This document shows, in pieces, positions 43,282 to 51,228 of a stretch of 64,000 nt of DNA. How positions within the stretch are numbered: the first letter of the stretch is position 1; every line of letters starts with the position of its first letter. The stretch is from contig NZ_JBLAVB010000003.1 of NCBI RefSeq assembly GCF_047263945.1, positions 372,001 through 436,000 on the forward strand. Reading direction: 5' to 3'. The position numbers and the translations under genes are program-made. This DNA comes from Rhodospirillum sp047263945. GTDB taxonomy: Bacteria > Pseudomonadota > Alphaproteobacteria > Rhodospirillales > Rhodospirillaceae. The notes under the pieces were generated by a model. That model was given only the letters and a program-made list of their open reading frames with translations, searched no databases and was not told where the DNA came from.

Positions 43282-43854
43282 ATGACGCTTTCAAAGGATA
43301 AGCCCCTGGAGCGTCGCGTTTACGCCAGGGGGAAGACCGTTTTTCGACAGGGTGAGGAGGGGGATGCCGCTTATATTATCGAAACGGGTCTCGTGGGGGT
43401 TTACAGGCGGAACGAGGCAGGCCAGGAAACTCATCTGGGAACCCTGACACCGGGATGTCTGTTCGGTGAAATGGCTGTCATTGACGGAGGCCGTCGCATG
43501 GCCTCTGCTGTGGTTGAGGAAGGGGCTGTCCTCTTGCGGATACCGGCAGATCAGATGCGTGCCAAGCTGGTTGGCGCTGACCCCTTCCTTAAAGCCGTGC
43601 TGAAAATGATGCTGAATAATTTGCGGACGGTTCACGGTCTGTATCAAAATATTCCAGGAAACTTTCCAGAACATGTGGGGCTTATGAAGCAAACCGCTGA
43701 ATCCCTGGAGCGGTACTGCAGCGAGTATAAGCTGCAGCAGACCTCGCCTGAGGTCGCGCGATACCTGGGGCTTATGTTTCAGGCATTGGATGGTTTAGGG
43801 GTTTTGGCCGACAGCGGTGTCGGGATCACCAAACGGGACGCCATCGGCGGATAG
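43282..43854 (+). CDS. Cyclic nucleotide-binding domain protein without DNA-binding domain
   Basis: This 190-residue protein has a cNMP-binding beta roll at residues ~10-125: GKTVFRQGEEGDAAYIIETG, GTLTPGCLFGEMAVIDGGRR (phosphate-binding cassette with GEMAVI and the arginine) and a helix after it. The C-terminal ~65 residues lack the Crp helix-turn-helix and match nothing I know. It may be a stand-alone regulator acting by protein contact. GGAG lies about eight bases before ATG 43282; ATG 43261 is an alternative. It follows a long hairpin. Confidence 0.85.
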   Translation: MTLSKDKPLERRVYARGKTVFRQGEEGDAAYIIETGLVGVYRRNEAGQETHLGTLTPGCLFGEMAVIDGGRRMASAVVEEGAVLLRIPADQMRAKLVGADPFLKAVLKMMLNNLRTVHGLYQNIPGNFPEHVGLMKQTAESLERYCSEYKLQQTSPEVARYLGLMFQALDGLGVLADSGVGITKRDAIGG

Positions 43855-43965
43855 GTCCGGTTGAGGGGGTGGGGAAGACAAAATATCTGGACGAATGGTC
43901 TAGTTGTTTGCTTTATTCCGATACGATACGCCCTCCCCCAGCCGTTGTCATTGGATCGCTTTATC

Positions 43966-44628
43966 ATGAGTAGAGGACAAACCCGCGCCCGAATCCTGGA
44001 GGCGGCCCTGGCCTGCTTTCTAGACAAGGGGATTGCGGGGACCAGCATCGCTGAAATTCGCGCCACGTCGGGCGCGACGACCGGCAGCATTTACCATTTC
44101 TTCGGAGGGAAGGAGGACATCGCCCTGGCCCTTTGCGCCCAGGGGTTGGCCTCCTGGGCCGAGGCGGTGCGGACGGTTCCGGCGGAGGTTGGGGCCGAGA
44201 GCGGGGCTGAGGCGAAGATCCGTGCCATGGTGGAGAGGACCATCGATTGGGCCGTGGACAACGATGCCATGCACCGCTTCCTGATGCAGGGCGAAGGGCT
44301 GGCTTCCCAGGCGGCCAAGCGGTCAGAGATGATCGATGTGATGACGGAAGCCCGCTTGAGCCAGGAACGGATCCTGCGGGACCTGACGGCCCAGGGGGCG
44401 ATACGGCCCCTGGCCTGGGATCTGGCCCGGGCCATTATCCTTGGGCCGACGGAGTCCTACCTGAAGGCCCGCGCCCAGGGCAGCGCCGCAGCGACCCCCG
44501 ACGAAGCCAAGCGTGCGTTGGGGGAGGCGGCCTGGATGGCCTTGCGAGTCCCAGGTTGCGGCGAAGCGGCATTTCCGCCCGAAGCCGTGCCCAAGCGGCG
44601 CGTCGGCCGAACCTTCGACCTGATTTAA
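43966..44628 (+). CDS. TetR-family transcriptional regulator
   Basis: This 220-residue protein has an N-terminal TetR DNA-binding domain (TRARILEAALACFLDKGIAG, TSIAEIRATSGATTGSIYHF FGGKE) and a ligand-binding C-terminal domain. The recognition-helix pattern SGATTGSIYHFFGGKEDI is clear. The frame is open upstream, but the ATG at 43966 gives the family-typical length; its ribosome-binding site is weak. The next gene starts 11 bases after its stop, so the regulator and the acetyltransferase may be co-transcribed. Confidence 0.88.
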   Translation: MSRGQTRARILEAALACFLDKGIAGTSIAEIRATSGATTGSIYHFFGGKEDIALALCAQGLASWAEAVRTVPAEVGAESGAEAKIRAMVERTIDWAVDNDAMHRFLMQGEGLASQAAKRSEMIDVMTEARLSQERILRDLTAQGAIRPLAWDLARAIILGPTESYLKARAQGSAAATPDEAKRALGEAAWMALRVPGCGEAAFPPEAVPKRRVGRTFDLI

Positions 44629-44639
44629 GGGGAGAGGGT

Positions 44640-45119
44640 TTGACCTTGGTCAATGATCCCATCACCTGTGCCACCGAGGATCCCGCACAACCGGATCTGA
44701 TTGCCTTTCTCGAGGCCAGCGATGCCTACCACAGCGCCCTCTATCCAGCGGAGAGCAATCATCTTTTGGACGTGGAAAGCCTGAGGGGACCAGAGGTAAC
44801 CGTGGTGGTTGCCCGGGTCAATGGGGTGGCCCGGGGCATGGGCGCCCTGGTGGCCCGGAGCGGGTATGGCGAGGTCAAGCGCATGTGGGTGGCTCCGGAA
44901 GCGCGGGGATTGGGCTTGGGCCGCAGACTCCTCGACTGTCTGGAAGACCGGGCGCGCGCCCTTGGCCTGGGGGCCCTCAATTTGGAAACGGGAATCTTCC
45001 AGCCGGAGGCGATCGCCCTCTATCGCGGCCAAGGTTATGGGGATCGCCCTCCCTTTGGCGATTATGCCCCGGATCCGCTCAGCTTGTTTCTCGGGAAGCG
45101 GCTTCGGCCCGAGCCTTAA
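44640..45119 (+). CDS. GNAT-family N-acetyltransferase
   Basis: This 159-residue protein has the central strand VKRMWVAPEARGLGLGRRLL containing the acetyl-CoA loop, then LGALNLETGIFQPEAIALYRGQGYGD, typical of GNATs of the YjcK/PA3944 sort. No ATG fits the N-terminus. TTG at 44640 follows GGGGAGAGGG and gives a complete domain; TTG 44646 is possible. The last 41 bases overlap the convergent SRPBCC gene. Confidence 0.8.
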   Translation: MTLVNDPITCATEDPAQPDLIAFLEASDAYHSALYPAESNHLLDVESLRGPEVTVVVARVNGVARGMGALVARSGYGEVKRMWVAPEARGLGLGRRLLDCLEDRARALGLGALNLETGIFQPEAIALYRGQGYGDRPPFGDYAPDPLSLFLGKRLRPEP

Positions 45120-45537
45120 GGGCGCGGTTCATGGCCTCGAAGCCCTTTAGGGTGGCGTCCCGGAGGGCCGGTGTGAAGATCCACCGGCTGAGCAAACCCG
45201 AGAAAACTTCGCCATGGGTGAGGAAGGTGGTGCCGTCCACCTCGGAGGTGAGTTTGAAATAGTGCTCGCCGTCGAACAGGCCGGGAAGGAGCACCTGGCC
45301 GCGCCAGCGCAATTCCGTCCCGGGCTCGGCGATCAGAACGGTCGGGCGAAAGGTCATGGGAGCATGTCCTGGTGGTTTGACGGTCACGGTCAGGCGGGCG
45401 CCCTTTTCGGCTATCCCGGACAGGGCGGGAATGAAAGGGTTCCAGGTGCCCATGGCGGGGAAATCGGTCAGGATGGCCCAAACCGTGGCAGGGGGTGCAT
45501 GAATGGCCAGGACGGTTTGGATCGCTCGGGCGCTCAT
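45079..45537 (-). CDS. SRPBCC / polyketide cyclase-like lipid-binding protein
   Basis: This 152-residue protein has the START/Bet v1-like fold pattern: an N-terminal strand and helix IHAPPATVWAILTDFPAMGTWNP, then RGQVLLPGLFDGEHYFKLT and a long C-terminal helix RDATLKGFEAMNRALKARA. Members bind hydrophobic ligands or act as cyclases; the function here is unknown. Its 3' end overlaps the convergent GNAT gene by 41 bp. The ATG at 45537 opens the domain directly. Confidence 0.82.
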   Translation of the reverse strand: MSARAIQTVLAIHAPPATVWAILTDFPAMGTWNPFIPALSGIAEKGARLTVTVKPPGHAPMTFRPTVLIAEPGTELRWRGQVLLPGLFDGEHYFKLTSEVDGTTFLTHGEVFSGLLSRWIFTPALRDATLKGFEAMNRALKARAEAASRETS

Positions 45538-45593
45538 CGAGGCTCCTGACTTCTATTCCCCAAAAAAATGGGTCCCGCATGGGGACCCTGCCG

Positions 45594-47585
45594 TCAGATG
45601 TCGAGGTTTTCCGCGAAGCGGGCGTTTTCCTGGATGAACTGAAAGCGCTTTTCCGGCTTCCGGCCCATCAGGTCATCGACCAGCTTGATCGCCAATCGGC
45701 TGTCTTCCTTGTCCTCCTCGGTCTTGCCTGGGGGGATGGTCACGCGCAGCAATTGGCGGGTGGCATGGGCCATGGTCGTTTCCCGCAATTGGATGGGAGG
45801 CATCTCTCCCAAACCCTTGAACCGGCTGATCTCGATCTTGCCCTTGGACTTGAAGGCGGTCTTCATCAGAGCGTCCTTGTGGGCGTCGTCCCGGGCGTAG
45901 ATGGAGGTGCCCCCCTGGGTCAGGCGATAGAGAGGCGGCATGGCGAGGTACAGGTGTCCCTTGGCCACCATTTCCGGCATCTCGCGGAAGAAGAAGGTCA
46001 TCAGAAGGCTGGCAATATGGGCGCCGTCCACGTCGGCGTCTGTCATGATGATCACCCGCTCGTAGCGCAGACGCTCCAGGTCAAAGGACGACCGGGTGCC
46101 ACAACCAAGGGCCTCCACCAAGTCGGAGAGTTCCTGGTTGCCCTTCATCTTGTCCAAGGACGCACTGGCCACGTTCAGGATCTTGCCGCGCAGGGGGAGG
46201 ACCGCCTGGGTCGCCCGGTCCCGGGCCTGTTTGGCGGATCCTCCGGCGGAGTCGCCCTCTACCAGAAAAATCTCTGTCCCCACCTGAGTCGATTTGCTGC
46301 AGTCGGCCAGCTTGCCCGGAAGACGCAGTTTTTTGGTGGCGGATTTTCGATTGGTTTCCTTGGCCTGCTTGCGTCGCGCCCGATCCTCTGCCCGGTCAAT
46401 GGCATGGGCGAGCAACTGATTGGAGGCGTCGGGCGATTCGGACAGCCAGTGGTCAAAGGGGTCGCGCATGGCCTGCTCGACCAGCTTGGTCGCCCCGGCG
46501 CTGGCCAGCTTTTCCTTGGTTTGGCCCTGGAACTGAGGGTCCCGGATGAACAGGGAGAGCATGACAGCCGAAAAGCCGAACAGATCCTCCGCCGTCAGGT
46601 TGGCGGCCTTGCGGTTGCCCACCATCTCCCCATAGGCCTTCAGCCCCCGGGTTAAGGCGTTGCGCAGCCCCGCCTCGTGGGTGCCCCCCTCCGGCGTGGG
46701 AACGGTGTTGACGTAGGAGCTGAAGAAACCGTCCTCCTCCTCCGGCCAGCATAGCGCCCATTCGACAGAACCCATATCGTCGGCCAGATCCCGGCGTCCG
46801 GCGAAAACCCGTCCGGTGACCAGGGTCTGCCCCTCCACCGCGGCGGACAGGAAGTCCTCCAATCCGTTGGGGAAGTGGAAGACTTCCTCCGAGGGGGTGG
46901 GGTCGCCCTCCCGCAATAGCTCCTCGGCGCAGGTCCAGCGGATGCGCACACCCCGGAACAGGTAGGCCTTTGACCGTGTCATGCGGTGGAGTGTCGAGGG
47001 GCGGAATCGGGCCTTCGCGCCGAAAATCTGCTCGTCGGGATGGAAGGTTACCGTCGTGCCGCGGCGGTTCGGCGCGGCACCGACCTTTTCCAGGGGGCCA
47101 AGGGGCATGCCCCGGGAGAAGGATTGGGACCAGAGCACCTTGTCGCGGGCCACTTCCACGGTCAGCGAATCGGACAGGGCATTGACCACGGAGATGCCGA
47201 CACCGTGTAGGCCGCCGGATACCTTATAGGCATCGCCGCCAAACTTTCCGCCGGAATGGAGGGTGGTCAGGATGACCTCCAGCGCACTCTTGTCGGGGAA
47301 ACGGGGGTGGGGGTCGACGGGGATTCCGCGCCCGTTATCCCGCACGGTCACCGACCCATCGGCGGTGAGGATCAGGTCGATGACCTGGGCGTGACCGGCA
47401 ACGGCCTCGTCCATGGCATTGTCCAGCACCTCCGCCACCAAATGGTGGAGAGCACGGTCATCGGTGCCGCCAATATACATGCCGGGGCGCCTGCGGACGG
47501 GCTCCAGGCCCTCCAGCACCTCGATATCCTGGGCGGTATAGGTGGACGCGGGGCGCGCGGCCCCATCTTCGAAGAGATCTGACAT
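45594..47585 (-). CDS. parE: DNA topoisomerase IV subunit B ParE
   Basis: This 663-residue ATPase subunit partners ParC to decatenate replicated chromosomes. GHKL motifs are EVLDNAMDEAVAGH, RDNGRGIPVDPHP and GGKFGGDAYKVSGGLHGVG; the TOPRIM motifs are LVEGDSAGGSAKQARDR and IMTDADVDGAHIA. The N-terminal GLEPVRRRPGMYIGGTDDRALH is typical. ParE rather than GyrB is favoured by HPRFPDKSALEVILTTLHSG and the length. The ATG at 47585 gives the usual N-terminus. The gene diverges from the thioesterase gene. Confidence 0.93.
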   Translation of the reverse strand: MSDLFEDGAARPASTYTAQDIEVLEGLEPVRRRPGMYIGGTDDRALHHLVAEVLDNAMDEAVAGHAQVIDLILTADGSVTVRDNGRGIPVDPHPRFPDKSALEVILTTLHSGGKFGGDAYKVSGGLHGVGISVVNALSDSLTVEVARDKVLWSQSFSRGMPLGPLEKVGAAPNRRGTTVTFHPDEQIFGAKARFRPSTLHRMTRSKAYLFRGVRIRWTCAEELLREGDPTPSEEVFHFPNGLEDFLSAAVEGQTLVTGRVFAGRRDLADDMGSVEWALCWPEEEDGFFSSYVNTVPTPEGGTHEAGLRNALTRGLKAYGEMVGNRKAANLTAEDLFGFSAVMLSLFIRDPQFQGQTKEKLASAGATKLVEQAMRDPFDHWLSESPDASNQLLAHAIDRAEDRARRKQAKETNRKSATKKLRLPGKLADCSKSTQVGTEIFLVEGDSAGGSAKQARDRATQAVLPLRGKILNVASASLDKMKGNQELSDLVEALGCGTRSSFDLERLRYERVIIMTDADVDGAHIASLLMTFFFREMPEMVAKGHLYLAMPPLYRLTQGGTSIYARDDAHKDALMKTAFKSKGKIEISRFKGLGEMPPIQLRETTMAHATRQLLRVTIPPGKTEEDKEDSRLAIKLVDDLMGRKPEKRFQFIQENARFAENLDI

Positions 47586-47701
47586 GGCGCCACTATAGGA
47601 ACAGCACCCGGCTAACGGCAAGCCCATCTGCGGGTACCAGCCCAACCGATCGCCCCATATATGAAGGGCTTCGTCACGTTTGCGACAGAAAAGGACTATG
47701 A

Positions 47702-48163
47702 ATGAGCACCACGATACCTTCAGGGGCGACGCCGATCACCACAGAAATGAAGCCGAAGGAAGAGCCCGGAGGGATTCTGTCCACCCGCGCCATCGCCATG
47801 CCTGCGGACACAAATCCCGCAGGGGACATTTTCGGAGGCTGGTTGATGGCTCAGATGGACTTGGCCGGGGGAACCCATGCCCGGAAGGTCGCGCGGGGAC
47901 GGGTTGCGACCGTGGCTGTCAATGGCTTCACTTTTCTTAAGCCCGTGCGGGTGGGCGACGAAGTCAGTTGTTTCACGGACGTGCGCAAAACCGGTCGGAC
48001 CAGTGTTTTGATCGATGTCCAAGCCTGGGTTCGCCGATGGGACGACGGAACCTTGATTAAAGTGACCGAAGGCTTGTTCACCTTTGTCGCCTTGGACGGC
48101 CAGGGCGCCCCCCGTCCCTTGAGTGAAGGGAAGGAGGGGGGACAGAAGGAGGATGGAATATAG
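47702..48163 (+). CDS. YciA-like acyl-CoA thioesterase
   Basis: This 153-residue hotdog-fold hydrolase carries the YciA/BFIT signature: STRAIAMPADTNPAGDIFGG with the catalytic Asp, WLMAQMDLAGGTHA and FLKPVRVGDEVSCFTDV. These enzymes hydrolyse short to medium acyl-CoAs in the cytoplasm and recycle CoA. AAAGGA lies upstream of the ATG. A terminator hairpin follows at 48253-48285. Confidence 0.92.
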   Translation: MSTTIPSGATPITTEMKPKEEPGGILSTRAIAMPADTNPAGDIFGGWLMAQMDLAGGTHARKVARGRVATVAVNGFTFLKPVRVGDEVSCFTDVRKTGRTSVLIDVQAWVRRWDDGTLIKVTEGLFTFVALDGQGAPRPLSEGKEGGQKEDGI

Positions 48164-48252
48164 GGAAAAGATGGTAGCAATAAGGATATAAGTTGCATCT
48201 CAAATGGTCTGCATGTAAATAAAAGGTCAGGGGCGACTGAAGTGAAAGTTTG

Positions 48253-48285
48253 GGGGCTTCCGGCATATCCCTTGCCGGAAGCCCC
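48253..48285 (+). terminator. Terminator hairpin after the thioesterase gene
   Basis: A 12-bp perfect stem (GGGGCTTCCGGC and GCCGGAAGCCCC) closes a nine-base loop. It is not followed by a T run, so it may stabilise or pause rather than terminate strongly. Confidence 0.6.
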
Positions 48286-48319
48286 GCCGGAAGCTCCCGT
48301 CTGAGGGGATTTGCCACAT

Positions 48320-48335
48320 TGTGATTTTCATCACA
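48320..48335. promoter_or_regulatory. Perfect CRP-type palindrome
   Basis: TGTGATTTTCATCACA matches TGTGA-N6-TCACA exactly. It lies 428 bases upstream of the OmpA lipoprotein gene, which has an unusually long leader region. The direct repeat TTTGCCACA flanks it on both sides. Confidence 0.5.
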
Positions 48336-48762
48336 GCAATGGTTGCGGTTTTGCCACAGACTCTGATCGAATTTTCCGGAACTGTTCAAAAAGCGCGAAA
48401 AATCAATGCTTAGAGAATCGTTTCGGGAAAAAACCGTCTGGTGATTTTGATGGAAATCGGTATTCTGATGAAGTGAGGGAAACAAACAGGTCAAGCTGAG
48501 TTTTGTGAAGGCGGCTGGGCCTGATCCGGGTCAGCGTAAGAACCATTGGATAGTCCGGAGGGATACCCAATGGGAATTTTTGATGATCGGCTGTCGTTTT
48601 TCTCGCGTGGTCAAGGGGTGCGGATACCAAGAGGGTAAGCTCGCGGTCCGGATCCGAGTCCATCTTCCTAAGCTCACGGCCGTTGGCCGGGGGTGTCGTC
48701 TTGTCTGCGCCGGTTCGGCGCGCTTTCGTTGAAAACCGTTTAATTCTGGGGGAGTTATCTGA

Positions 48763-49647
48763 ATGTACAGGAAAGTTCTTACGCTTGTTGCCGGTGGTCT
48801 GCTGCTCGGCGCTTGCGATATTTACGGTCCGATGACACACAACATGAGCGCCTTCGATTGGGGCGATCCCAAGCCCCTGGAAGCGTTGGAGGCCGCTGAT
48901 CGCACCGGTACCGAATTCACCGCCATGCTGGCCGATGGCTATCAGGAGATGTCCGAGGCTGAACAGGCACGCCGCGACTGGCGTGATTCCCAGCGCTGGG
49001 CCCGCAAGGGCGAGCTCGCGGCTTCCGGTGCCGTCGTGCACCCCGAGCTGCCTGATCGTTGGGACCTGGAACTGGTCAATTATGCCGTTGAGCGCGTGGA
49101 TGGCACGACCTACAAGGATCTTTACGAAGTTCGTGAAGACCTGATGGAGACCTTCTACTATTGCGGGACTCGCGAGAAGGATCCGGCGACCTCCGCTCAG
49201 GCTCAGTTGGCATTCGATTGCCTGGTCGAGGAGCTGGACGAAGGGTGGGACGAGAATGCCATCGGCATGTGCCGGACGACTCTGCAGGAGTCTCTGGCCA
49301 AGTTGAAGACCTACTGCCAGCCCATGGAATTCACGATTCTGTTTGACTTCAACGGCGACACTTTGAACGCCGAAGGCACCGGTGTCGTGGCCGAGATCGC
49401 CAAGATTGCCAGTGACAAGCGCGCCGTGACCCTGACCGGTTGGGCCGATACCGTTGGCAATGCTGGTTACAACCAGGCTCTGTCCTCCCGCCGTGTGAAT
49501 GCCGTTCGAGCCGCTTTGGTTGAGGCCGGTGTTCCGGCCGATATGATTTCCGAAACGGCCATGGGCAACCGGGACCTGCCGGTCTCCACGGGGCCGGGTG
49601 TGAAGAACCAGCAGAACCGTTCGGTTCTGGCTGTCGTGGCCCAGTAG
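48763..49647 (+). CDS. OmpA-family outer-membrane lipoprotein
   Basis: This 294-residue protein has a lipoprotein signal with lipobox LLLGAC (C18). Residues ~20-185 form an unrecognised charged, mostly helical domain with several tryptophans and four cysteines. Residues ~187-294 are an OmpA peptidoglycan-binding domain (FTILFDFNGDTLNAEG, LTGWADTVGNAGYNQALSSR). It probably tethers the outer membrane to the cell wall. GGGGGAG lies eight bases before ATG. Codon use is biased like that of the ribosomal genes (many GCC/CTG/GGT), and a strong terminator follows, both suggesting high expression. Confidence 0.9.
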   Translation: MYRKVLTLVAGGLLLGACDIYGPMTHNMSAFDWGDPKPLEALEAADRTGTEFTAMLADGYQEMSEAEQARRDWRDSQRWARKGELAASGAVVHPELPDRWDLELVNYAVERVDGTTYKDLYEVREDLMETFYYCGTREKDPATSAQAQLAFDCLVEELDEGWDENAIGMCRTTLQESLAKLKTYCQPMEFTILFDFNGDTLNAEGTGVVAEIAKIASDKRAVTLTGWADTVGNAGYNQALSSRRVNAVRAALVEAGVPADMISETAMGNRDLPVSTGPGVKNQQNRSVLAVVAQ

Positions 49648-49709
49648 GGTTGAGATTGGACGATGAAGAGTTCGGTCCGGTTGGCATCAATCGGACCGGA
49701 TAAATGATG

Positions 49710-49743
49710 AAAGCCGCCCGTCTCTCTGGAGGGGCGGCTTTTT
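49710..49743 (+). terminator. Rho-independent terminator after the OmpA lipoprotein gene
   Basis: A 10-bp stem AAAGCCGCCC with GGGCGGCTTT is followed by TT, about 60 bases after the stop. The T tract and stem make a classic intrinsic terminator. Confidence 0.85.
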
Positions 49744-49854
49744 CATGGGACCGGCTTTGTGCAGGCGTGGGCCCTTGGTCTGCCAAAATCCCATGTTTAT
49801 GTTCGAGTGCTCTTGAGGCCATGGATGGGTCCCTTCTTGGCCAGGGTCCACGAC

Positions 49855-49925
49855 AGTTTTTTTGGATCCGGGGTCTGGGGCCTTTCGGCCCGGCTTGGCC
49901 GCGAAAGCACTCTAAAATCACTCTA
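49855..49925 (-). repeat. Dispersed structured repeat, family B, partial copy 3
   Basis: Read on the minus strand it gives TTTAGAGTGCTTTCGCGGCC, then AAGCCGGGCCGAAAGGCCCC, AGACCCCGG and a run of A. This joins the 5' module of copy 2 (54217) directly to the GGGGCC hairpin, and the 3' CCCCCAAA hairpins are missing. The remainder of the 49648-50073 gap holds the terminator and the promoter region of the next gene. Confidence 0.7.
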
Positions 49926-50073
49926 GGAACGATTCGCTGGCGACCGGTCGGGAGTTGGGGGCTGGATGTGAGGGGCTTTGCGGTTTTCCTGTCCAGCTAG
50001 GGGTTGCCGAGTTCTCCGAAGTGTGGTTCTTTGGCTGTAGGTGGGGTATTGGAGCGATAATCCGAGGTGTTTA

Positions 50074-50418
50074 ATGATTCGTAAGGTTTTGGCCGTCGTC
50101 GCTTTCTTGTTGGCCCCCTCTGTGGCTTTGGCGGATACCTGCAATACGGTGGGAGTCTATGGTGCCATTGCCCTGGTGGTCTGTCCGGGCACCAAGGGGG
50201 GGCCCGATTTGGAACTGGCTGGGCGGGATGCCTGCGAGCCCATCAATGTGCGGGGTGTCTGCAACGCCTGGATCTGGAACAAGGCGGATCGTGCCGCCCG
50301 GGTCCTGCCTATGACCGACCGCCAGTTGTCCTCTGTCACGGCCCTGTGGATCAACAAGCAGAACCTGTTGAAGGTCTGTGCCCGGGATGGGTGCTTCGCT
50401 GGTCAAGTGAAGAAATAG
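50074..50418 (+). CDS. Small secreted cysteine-containing protein of unknown function
   Basis: This 114-residue protein has a clear signal peptide (MIRKVLAVVAFLLAPSVALA, cleaved before DTC). The mature ~94 residues hold seven cysteines (in DTCNTVG, LVVCPG, DACEP, GVCNAW, VCARDGCFAG), suggesting disulfides in the periplasm or outside. No family was recognised. The ATG at 50074 has GAGG six bases upstream. It is followed after eight bases by an alpha/beta hydrolase gene. Confidence 0.7.
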   Translation: MIRKVLAVVAFLLAPSVALADTCNTVGVYGAIALVVCPGTKGGPDLELAGRDACEPINVRGVCNAWIWNKADRAARVLPMTDRQLSSVTALWINKQNLLKVCARDGCFAGQVKK

Positions 50419-50426
50419 GGCGCGTT

Positions 50427-51224
50427 GTGAGCTCCAGCGAAGGGGGCCCCCTGCCTCTGGCCGCGCGCCGGACTGGCGAAGGGCGCCCCATGGTGGTTCT
50501 GCATGGCCTGTTCGGGTCTGCCCGCAATTGGGCGGGGATCGCCAAGCGCCTTGGCGAAGGGCTTGATGTCCACGCCTTGGACCTCCGCAACCACGGAGAC
50601 TCTCCCTGGTCGGCCAGGATGGATTATCCCACCATGGCTGCCGACGTCCTGGCGTATATGGACGAGCATGGCCTGGATCGACCAATCCTGGTTGGCCATA
50701 GTATGGGCGGCAAGGTGGCCATGTCTTTGGCTCTGCTGCATCCGGATCGGATTGGCCCGCTCGTGGTGGCCGATATCGCGCCCGTTTCCTACGGTCATCG
50801 CCGCGACCGCTATGTTGAGGCGATGATGGCGGTTCCCCTCGATGGCCTGTCCAGACGGTCCGATGCGGAGGCCCATTTGGTGCAGGCCGTCCCCGATTGG
50901 GGCACCCGCCAGTTCCTGCTGCAAAACCTGGTCGATGATGGGACTGGCGGATATCGCTGGCGGGTCAATCTTTCTGCCCTGGATGCCGCCATGGGCGATC
51001 TCGTCGGGTTTCCGGCGTTGGATGTCTCGGCTTTTCCCGGGGCCAGCCTGTTCATGCGCGGCGATCGGTCCAACTATGTGCGTGATGACTATCGGCCCGC
51101 GATTGAAGCCTTGTTCCCCCGGGCGCGGCTGGTCACCATCAAGGATGCGGGGCATTTGGTCCATGCGGAAAAGCCTGAGGCCTTCCTTTCGATCCTGACT
51201 GGCTTTCTGGCCCGGGTTGAATAG
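50427..51224 (+). CDS. Alpha/beta hydrolase (YbfF-like esterase)
   Basis: This 265-residue hydrolase has the oxyanion motif VVLHGLFGSARNW, LDLRNHGDSPWS, the nucleophile elbow ILVGHSMGGKVAMSLA, and the C-terminal acid/histidine part ending KDAGHLVHAEKPEAFL. The pattern is that of YbfF, a short-chain acyl esterase. No ATG fits; GTG at 50427, eight bases after the previous stop, is the likely start. Confidence 0.85.
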   Translation: MSSSEGGPLPLAARRTGEGRPMVVLHGLFGSARNWAGIAKRLGEGLDVHALDLRNHGDSPWSARMDYPTMAADVLAYMDEHGLDRPILVGHSMGGKVAMSLALLHPDRIGPLVVADIAPVSYGHRRDRYVEAMMAVPLDGLSRRSDAEAHLVQAVPDWGTRQFLLQNLVDDGTGGYRWRVNLSALDAAMGDLVGFPALDVSAFPGASLFMRGDRSNYVRDDYRPAIEALFPRARLVTIKDAGHLVHAEKPEAFLSILTGFLARVE

Positions 51225-51228
51225 GCGA

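Larger units (their letters stand above)
48164..48762. other. 599-bp intergenic region
   Basis: It holds the yciA-like terminator (48253-48285), a perfect CRP-type palindrome (48320-48335) flanked by direct repeats TTTGCCACA at about 48310 and 48350, an AT-rich stretch 48355-48450, and then more GC-rich DNA up to the OmpA lipoprotein gene. No convincing coding frame was seen on either strand. Confidence 0.5.

Noticed and set aside
48505..48732. 75-residue plus-strand frame before the OmpA lipoprotein
   Set aside because: No ribosome-binding site or recognisable pattern; it probably reflects the leader region.
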